From Parachlamydiaceae bacterium (GTDB taxonomy: Bacteria > Chlamydiota > Chlamydiia > Chlamydiales > Parachlamydiaceae), in assembly GCA_013817115.1 (NCBI GenBank), contig JACDDG010000054.1, forward strand, positions 1 through 10,182: a stretch of 10,182 nucleotides of DNA, written 5' to 3'. Shown here piece after piece: positions 5,482 to 10,182 of this stretch. Within the stretch, counting starts at the first letter, position 1, and every line of letters begins with the position of its first letter. Position numbers and translations under genes: made by a program. Under the pieces are notes generated by a model, which worked only from the letters and a program-made list of their open reading frames with translations, did no database searches and was not told where the DNA came from.

Positions 5482-6468
5482 ATGGAAAAGATGCAACTTG
5501 TTGAATATAGAGAAGCCTTAAGACAGGCTTTAAATGAAGAAATGACCCGTGATGATGCTGTATTTGTAATGGGCGAAGAGGTCGCAGAGTACAATGGTGC
5601 CTACAAAGTTACCAAAGGTCTTCTCGAAAAATGGGGCCCGAGACGAATTATTGACACTCCAATTGCAGAGCTCGGTTTCGCAGGGCTTGGTGTTGGCGCT
5701 GCGATGACGGGATTGCGCCCAGTGATCGAATTCATGAGCTTTAATTTCTCTTTCGTGGCTGCAGATCAGATTATCTCTAATGCCATGAAGATGTACTACA
5801 TGTCGGGAAATCGTTTTTCAGTTCCGATCGTTTTTCGTGGACCAAACGGTGCTGCCGCGCAAGTATCCAGCCAGCACTCGCATTGCGTCGAAGCAATTTA
5901 CGGCAATTTACCCGGTATTATTATTATTGCCCCTAGCAATGCTTATGATGCTAAAGGGCTCTTAAAAAGTGCTATCCGCAATAACAATCCGGTCCTTTTT
6001 CTTGAGCACGAAATGCTGTATGGCGAAAAGATGGAAATTCCTGTTGAAGAATATCTTGTGCCTATTGGAAAAGCAAAAATTGTCGAATCGGGCACAGATG
6101 TAACTATTGTTGCTCATAGCCGCATGGTCAATGTTTGCAAGGAAGTTGTCAAAGAACTAGCTGCGCAAGGAATCAGTGCTGAGCTTATCGACTTACGCAC
6201 TATTAAGCCTTTAGATATTGCGACGATCGCTGATTCAGTTAGACGTACTAACTATTGCGTTTTAGTAGAAGAAGGCCATCAGTTTGCAGGAATTGCATCG
6301 GAAATTGCATTCCAATTAATGGAACATTGCTTTGATTTTCTGGATGCCCCTATTGCAAGAGTCTGTCAGAAGGAAACTCCGATGCCATACTCGAAGCCAC
6401 TCGAAGTCGAGACGCTCCCCCATGTTAGCAGCATTCTTACAGCTGTCAGGCATACATTAAATCGTTAA
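5482..6468 (+). CDS. pdhB: Pyruvate dehydrogenase E1 component, beta subunit
   Basis: Partner of PdhA in the alpha2-beta2 E1; it supplies the half of the active site that activates thiamine diphosphate. From the second ATG the protein is 328 aa, a normal length; the frame could start two codons earlier at 5476, but the ribosome binding site argues against this. Numbering from the earlier ATG: MGEEVAEYNGAYKVTKGL (32-49), DTPIAELGFAG (60-70) with the conserved catalytic Glu65, FRGPNGAAAQVSSQHS (120-135) with the active-site His in SQHS, the transketolase C-terminal domain with IDLRTIKPLD (238-247), and VEEGHQFAG (264-272). No signal peptide or unusual insertions. It sits between pdhA and pdhC on the same strand, with 40 bases to pdhC, and all three are visibly richer in G+C than the surrounding orphan genes. 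The identification is secure. Confidence 0.96.
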   Translation: MEKMQLVEYREALRQALNEEMTRDDAVFVMGEEVAEYNGAYKVTKGLLEKWGPRRIIDTPIAELGFAGLGVGAAMTGLRPVIEFMSFNFSFVAADQIISNAMKMYYMSGNRFSVPIVFRGPNGAAAQVSSQHSHCVEAIYGNLPGIIIIAPSNAYDAKGLLKSAIRNNNPVLFLEHEMLYGEKMEIPVEEYLVPIGKAKIVESGTDVTIVAHSRMVNVCKEVVKELAAQGISAELIDLRTIKPLDIATIADSVRRTNYCVLVEEGHQFAGIASEIAFQLMEHCFDFLDAPIARVCQKETPMPYSKPLEVETLPHVSSILTAVRHTLNR

Positions 6469-6508
6469 TTCGATAAATCAGAACTCCGGAACGAATGAGG
6501 TAAAACCG

Positions 6509-7843
6509 ATGCCCTTTACACTGACAATGCCTAAGCTGTCACCGACAATGGAGATGGGTACGATCGTCAAATGGCTTAAAAAAGTGGGCGACCATGTCAA
6601 TGCCGGAGATGCTGTTGTAGAGATCGCTACCGACAAAGCCACAGTCGAATATGAAGTCCTTGATTCAGGTTGGCTTCGTGAAATATTGCTCACTGATGGA
6701 CAAGAAGCTGTAGTTAACTCCCCAATGGCTATTTTTACCGAAGAAGAGGGAGAATCAGTCGAAGGCTATGCTCCGGAAGGGAATATTGTGCCTGCAAAAG
6801 ATACGCAGGCCACCACTCCTGAGGCGCAGCCGAAGCAAGCGGCGGCACCGACTTCTCCGCCTGCTGCTGGCCCGGCTTCTGCGCCGGCACCTTTACAGAC
6901 ATCAGCACCATCCACAGCACCACAGCCACTTGTACAAAAACAAACTGCTTCGACTGAGAAGGTTGCTCCCGTATCCTCTTCAGCTTCCGGAAGAATTTTC
7001 GCTTCTCCGTTGGCTAAAAAGTTGGCGAGTGAGCAGATTATCGACCTTTCAACAATCAAAGGCAGTGGACCTGGTGGGCGCATCATGAAGCGTGACCTCG
7101 ATCAAAAGCCTGCACAAGGAAAATCTGCTGCCAGACAGCCAACTCAGCCTTCAGGAACTTTCGAAGAAATAGCATTGACACCGATGCGCAAAATTATTTC
7201 TCAGAGACTTCAAGAGGCTAAGTCAACAATTCCACACTTTTATGTAACTCAAACTATTGACGCCGAGCCTTTAATTGCATTGCGGCAGCAGCTTAAAAAC
7301 TTTGAAACGAGTATCACATATAATGATTTTATTGTTAAAGGCGTTGCATTGGCCCTTCAAGAGCACCCTGAGGTTAACAGTGGATTTAATGCTTCTAAAA
7401 ATATGTTGATTAGCTTTAAAACAATTGATATAGCAGTTGCTGTTAGTATTGAAGGCGGCCTCATTACTCCTATTGTTACTCATGCTGATACTAAAACTGT
7501 GCAGGAAATTTCAGCAGAAGTTAAAGAACTTGCCAAACGTGCTAAAGAAGGCAAACTTCAGCCTCACGAATATCAGGGTGGATCTTTTACAATCTCAAAC
7601 ATGGGAATGTATGGCATCACAGATTTCCAAGCCATCATCAATCCACCTCAAGCTGCTATATTAGCAGTCAGCGGAATCATTGATGCTCCTGTGGTTAAAA
7701 ACGGTGCTGTTGTTCCAGGAAAAATTTTAAACTTGACGATTTCTGTTGACCATCGTGCTATTGACGGTGCTTTAGCTGCTAAATTCATGAAGACTTTGCA
7801 AAAGCTGGTGGAAAATCCTGCGATTTTGTTGGTGGCGGAATAG
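6509..7843 (+). CDS. pdhC: Dihydrolipoyl acetyltransferase, E2 component of pyruvate dehydrogenase
   Basis: E2 is the core of the complex: it carries the acetyl group from E1 on its lipoyl arm and transfers it to CoA. The 444-aa protein has one lipoyl domain (about 1-78) with the lipoylated Lys43 in ATDKATVE, an Ala/Pro/Thr/Ser-rich flexible linker (about 97-160), an E1/E3-binding domain (about 163-197, FASPLAKKLA to GGRIMKRDL), a second shorter linker (198-215), and a catalytic acetyltransferase domain (about 219-444) with the active-site motif DHRAIDG (His415, Asp419) and NMGMYGI (364-370). A single lipoyl domain is as in mitochondria-type E2 enzymes. GAGG (6497-6500) lies eight bases before the ATG. 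The linker makes this stretch locally GC-rich and produces spurious open frames in other phases. No E3 (lpd) gene follows; it must be supplied from elsewhere. It is the last gene of the operon. Confidence 0.96.
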   Translation: MPFTLTMPKLSPTMEMGTIVKWLKKVGDHVNAGDAVVEIATDKATVEYEVLDSGWLREILLTDGQEAVVNSPMAIFTEEEGESVEGYAPEGNIVPAKDTQATTPEAQPKQAAAPTSPPAAGPASAPAPLQTSAPSTAPQPLVQKQTASTEKVAPVSSSASGRIFASPLAKKLASEQIIDLSTIKGSGPGGRIMKRDLDQKPAQGKSAARQPTQPSGTFEEIALTPMRKIISQRLQEAKSTIPHFYVTQTIDAEPLIALRQQLKNFETSITYNDFIVKGVALALQEHPEVNSGFNASKNMLISFKTIDIAVAVSIEGGLITPIVTHADTKTVQEISAEVKELAKRAKEGKLQPHEYQGGSFTISNMGMYGITDFQAIINPPQAAILAVSGIIDAPVVKNGAVVPGKILNLTISVDHRAIDGALAAKFMKTLQKLVENPAILLVAE

Positions 7844-7879
7844 GCAGGTAGAATAGTTAATTATTCGCACTCTAAAAGT

Positions 7880-7927
7880 AAAGGACTTTAAAGACAAAGG
7901 ACGTTAACGACAAAGGACCTTAAGGAC
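7880..7927. repeat. Three 16-bp tandem units, each with its own 8-bp palindrome
   Basis: Three adjacent units at 7880-7895, 7896-7911 and 7912-7927 follow the pattern AAAGGACnTTAAnGAC. The two variable positions differ between units but remain complementary, giving CTTTAAAG, CGTTAACG and CCTTAAGG. Related, less regular units lie at 7928-7945 and, inverted, at 7984-8033. Confidence 0.85.
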
Positions 7928-8033
7928 TCCAAAGACAATAATGACTTTCTAAACCACTCTCTTGTAGGAATATTTATTAAAAAGTCGTTATGGTCTTTGG
8001 TGTCTTTAACGTCCTTTGTCTTTAATGTCGTTT
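7880..8033. terminator. Bidirectional terminator-like inverted repeat between pdhC and the S10 peptidase gene
   Basis: The left arm (7880-7948) and right arm (7984-8033) are inverted copies built of the same 16-bp units. The longest perfect match is 20 bp (7888-7907 with 8006-8025). The left arm has one extra unit. The loop (about 7949-7983) is AT-rich and includes TTTATTAAAAA. Both flanking genes end into it: pdhC stops 37 bases to the left, and the peptidase gene stops five bases to the right. A transcript from either side would fold into a long stem, so termination or 3'-end protection for both is likely, though neither side has a classic U-run directly after the stem. Confidence 0.6.
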
Positions 8034-8037
8034 GTCG

Positions 8038-9585
8038 CTATCGTTGCGATTCCTCAGATTCTATTTTATTATAAAAAGCATGCAAATCCTTGCTTAGACT
8101 TTCAACTGAATGAGGGTCAACGTACATCATGTGTCCCCCCGGATAATATTTCATGGTTACACGATTGGCAGCTGATGGCCTAATATTTAAGCGATTAAAA
8201 GTATAATCAGTGCCAAAAAATGGAGTCGCTAGGTCAAAATATCCGCTCGCGACAAATACTCTAAATTCAGGCATGCGAATCATCACTTCACGCAAATTAG
8301 AAATCGTATTTAAATAACGGTTGTTCGCTCCATCATATGTCCAAGGTTGAACATTAGTCAGCAGCTTATATTCGTCATCCACCGTCCATTTAAGTTCATT
8401 GCGCACATACTGATTGAAAATTGCTGTAAATGGGCTTAGAAGAGCTTCAAAACTCGGGTCATATTCCGCATGCGGTGAATCAACCTCGAGGGCACCTCCT
8501 GTTACGCGCCCATCAAAACGACCTAAAAGTTTATTTTCCTGGATTAAAAGATTTTTCATAAAAACCGACGGTTGAACTCGCAAATTTGCTCTTTCAATTA
8601 GTTGAGGAGTTAATCCAGTATATAGGGAGAGTTTATCGATGACTTTTTTGCGTCGCTCTGGAGTAAGACGATCACCTTGCATTAGAGCGAGGGCGTACTC
8701 GTTCATTGCGAAATCTTTAACGAGGTTTAATGTGTTGTTAAAATCTTTCTGTAGGGTGGGATCAAGCGTTTTAAAATTCCAGGCTGTGGCAGTATATGAA
8801 GGCAAAAATAATATGCTTGAAAGATTGTTGTTGAAGTCGGTAGTATCAATAGTCTGGAAATCCAATACAGAAGAAACTAAAATTATTCCATTAAACGTCA
8901 TGTAAAATTCGTCCAAAAGATAATTGGCTAACTTAACAGCTCGCATGCTTCCATAGCTGGCTCCGATCAAATATTTTGGAGATTCCCAACGGCTTTTACG
9001 TGTGACGAACAGGCGAACAAATTCTGCAATTGATTTAACATCTCCTTCCACACCATGAAATTGATTAAGATCTTCCCCTTGAGATGGTCGGCTATATCCT
9101 GTGGATACTGGATCTATGAAAACGAGGTCGGTAACATCTAAAAGAGAAAATTTGTTATCGGTGTAGCTGTAAGGTGGCGAATTTGTGACAACCACGCGTT
9201 TAGGTCCTAGTAAACCCATGTGCATCCAGGCTGAGGCTGCTCCGGGGCCACCGTTAAAACTAAACGTAACTGGCCGCAAAGAAGGATTTTCGACATCACT
9301 GCGGGCATAAGCCACATAAAAAAATTGAGCTTTAGTAACTCCATGTTCGTCTTTAAAAGAATAAGTGCCGGCAGTTGCTATGTAAGGTATCGTTTGACCA
9401 TTGAGTACGATCTGACCTTCGGTAGTTGATTCTTTTTCCACAACAGGAATCAAAGGTTTGCTTTGTTGCTCAGAGGCTTCTTTACGCTCTTGAGGGGGTT
9501 TGGAATCTTGAGCTTGAGCAGTTAATCCTAAAATCGAGGAAACAGTTATTCCGAGTATTCCGAACATAATAGCAAACTTGTGCAT
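8038..9585 (-). CDS. Exported serine carboxypeptidase, peptidase family S10
   Basis: A 515-aa alpha/beta-hydrolase-fold peptidase expected to remove C-terminal residues from peptides outside the cytoplasm. The N-terminus is a Sec signal peptide: Lys3, a hydrophobic core to about residue 21, and a probable cleavage site AQA/Q at 25/26. Residues 26-55 are a charged, disordered stretch. Family S10 landmarks are all present: FSFNGGPGAASAW (108-120, oxyanion region), DLVFIDPVSTGYSRP (153-167), nucleophile Ser210 in LIGASYG, catalytic Asp451 in SGYFDLATP, and catalytic His485 in YPGGHMMY. It should therefore be active. AGGA (9595-9592) lies six bases before the ATG, and a promoter with a perfect TTGACA lies upstream, so it is a single-gene unit. 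S10 peptidases are best known from eukaryotic vacuoles and lysosomes, but bacterial members exist. A nutritional or host-facing role in an intracellular bacterium is inference. Confidence 0.92.
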   Translation of the reverse strand: MHKFAIMFGILGITVSSILGLTAQAQDSKPPQERKEASEQQSKPLIPVVEKESTTEGQIVLNGQTIPYIATAGTYSFKDEHGVTKAQFFYVAYARSDVENPSLRPVTFSFNGGPGAASAWMHMGLLGPKRVVVTNSPPYSYTDNKFSLLDVTDLVFIDPVSTGYSRPSQGEDLNQFHGVEGDVKSIAEFVRLFVTRKSRWESPKYLIGASYGSMRAVKLANYLLDEFYMTFNGIILVSSVLDFQTIDTTDFNNNLSSILFLPSYTATAWNFKTLDPTLQKDFNNTLNLVKDFAMNEYALALMQGDRLTPERRKKVIDKLSLYTGLTPQLIERANLRVQPSVFMKNLLIQENKLLGRFDGRVTGGALEVDSPHAEYDPSFEALLSPFTAIFNQYVRNELKWTVDDEYKLLTNVQPWTYDGANNRYLNTISNLREVMIRMPEFRVFVASGYFDLATPFFGTDYTFNRLNIRPSAANRVTMKYYPGGHMMYVDPHSVESLSKDLHAFYNKIESEESQR

Positions 9586-9621
9586 TTTCTTTCCTGTGTA
9601 GAGGCTTAATTTTTAAATTTT

Positions 9622-9650
9622 ATTTTGACCTGCACCTATTTTTCTGTCAA
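9622..9650 (-). promoter_or_regulatory. Promoter of the S10 peptidase gene
   Basis: On the minus strand a perfect -35 box TTGACA (9650-9645) is followed after 17 bases by CAAAAT (9627-9622), a fair -10. An overlapping TAAAAT slightly downstream could also serve. The leader would be about 30 bases and contains the Shine-Dalgarno sequence AGGA. Confidence 0.55.
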
Positions 9651-9913
9651 ACTGCAATATTTTTTATTTAGAAATTTTGGCTTTCTTTGTTTAGAAATTG
9701 GGCACGGGTTTAAATTAAATTGTAGCCAATTTGTATCACGTCATTCGAATCATGTTCTTGACTCAATCTTTTCTTAAAAAGTTATGCCGTTTAAAACTTA
9801 TCCTGAAAATCTTTTTGTAGCCCACAGCTAAGGCTCTGCCGCACTCGCATCAAGCAAAGATTAGGCGTATCCCATTCAAGGAGTGCTAACAATTGAGGCT
9901 ACGCACTTAGGAC
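9651..9913. other. Intergenic region upstream of the S10 peptidase gene, no gene seen
   Basis: No convincing open frame on either strand. TTTAGAAATT occurs twice in direct orientation (9667-9676 and 9690-9699, 23 bp apart) just upstream of the peptidase promoter and could be a regulator site, but this is weak. From about 9820 the base composition shifts to higher G+C, leading into the palindrome. This part may belong to the same inserted or repeated unit. Confidence 0.5.
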
Positions 9914-10176
9914 GCTTTCTGGCGCCCCTACCGGGGCGCACGTGTTGAGATGATTCGAACCCCGGGTTCCGCTATCGCTGCACCCGGGGCTATTAACAGT
10001 TCCCCCTACCGGGGGATAGGAGTGTGAATGGCTTTTCTAAATTCTAATTTAGCCATATATTAACGATGTTCTATCCCCCGGTAGGGGGAACTGTTAATAG
10101 CCCCGGGTGCAGCGATAGCGGAACCCGGGGTTCGAATCATCTCAACACGTGCGCCCCGGTAGGGGCGCCAGAAAGC
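9914..10176. repeat. 263-bp palindrome: two perfect 106-bp arms with nested GC-rich hairpins
   Basis: Bases 9914-10019 and 10071-10176 are exact reverse complements of each other over 106 positions, separated by 51 bases. Each arm itself contains three hairpins; in the left arm these are GCGCCCC-TACC-GGGGCGC (9922-9939), CCCCGGGT/ACCCGGGG with a 14-base loop (9960-9989), and TCCCCC-TACC-GGGGGA (10001-10016). The centre adds a fourth (10028-10056). The element is far richer in G+C than its surroundings and contains no open frame. TTCGAATC resembles a tRNA T-loop, but the flanking bases do not pair as a T-stem. It may be a mobile or repeated palindromic element or a structured RNA; its identity is unknown. 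Confidence 0.9.
10028..10056. repeat. Central hairpin of the palindrome
   Basis: The right side AATTTAGCCAT pairs with ATGG...CTAAATT on the left, an 11-bp stem interrupted by a five-base bulge on the left, with loop CT. It lies at the tip of the large palindrome, is AT-rich unlike the arms, and would be the end loop of a cruciform or long RNA stem. Confidence 0.6.
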
Positions 10177-10182
10177 CACCAA

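Noticed and set aside
6766-7088. Two 106-codon open frames on opposite strands inside pdhC
   Set aside because: They are by-products of the GC-rich Ala/Pro linker of E2; one is Gly/Ala/Val-rich and the other Arg/Leu-rich, with no ribosome binding sites.
7880-8033. CRISPR array suggested by short regular repeats
   Set aside because: The 16-bp units are directly adjacent without spacers and occur in both orientations; no cas genes are nearby.
9914-10176. tRNA gene suggested by TTCGAATC next to a GC-rich stem
   Set aside because: The bases beside the T-loop-like sequence do not pair as a T-stem, there is no acceptor stem or anticodon arm, and the similarity is present in both inverted arms.

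Overview
The window looks like a piece of an AT-rich genome of an amoeba-associated chlamydia (order Chlamydiales, family Parachlamydiaceae or a relative). This is inferred from the mitochondria-type pyruvate dehydrogenase cluster pdhA-pdhB-pdhC with no E3 gene beside it, the low-GC flanks, lineage-specific proteins without obvious relatives, and many long intergenic repeats. No 16S gene or other taxonomic marker is present, so the assignment is moderate.

Layout. Bases 1-102 are the last codons of a gene entering from the left. Bases 103-615 hold no intact gene but carry a long inverted repeat (275-419). An unrecognised 212-aa gene lies on the minus strand (616-1254). Bases 1255-1634 are a divergent intergenic stretch. 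A 367-aa plus-strand gene (1635-2738) follows; I read it as a disordered N-terminal region joined to a very divergent, minimal protein-kinase-like domain, and a secreted effector role is plausible. Bases 2739-3236 are non-coding and hold a mini-repeat (2768-2813) and a second copy of the long inverted repeat (2987-3144). Bases 3237-4211 (minus) are one reading frame split by a single in-frame TGA into a 244-codon and an 80-codon part, so it is probably a decaying gene. It may also have lost its 5' part through a homopolymer length change.

The core of the window is the pdhA-pdhB-pdhC operon (4462-7843, plus strand), encoding E1 alpha, E1 beta and the dihydrolipoyl acetyltransferase E2. Together with an E3 encoded elsewhere these convert pyruvate to acetyl-CoA. 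The operon converges on a minus-strand gene for an exported serine carboxypeptidase of family S10 (8038-9585), with its own well-formed promoter. The 194-bp gap between them is filled by an inverted repeat built from 16-bp units and probably works as a bidirectional terminator. The right edge (9586-10182) has no gene. It holds a 263-bp palindrome with two perfect 106-bp arms, GC-rich and full of nested hairpins, in sharp contrast to its surroundings.

The most notable items are the kinase-like protein, the large nested palindrome, the TGA-split gene, and the 16-bp repeat whose units keep an 8-bp palindrome while its bases change in pairs.
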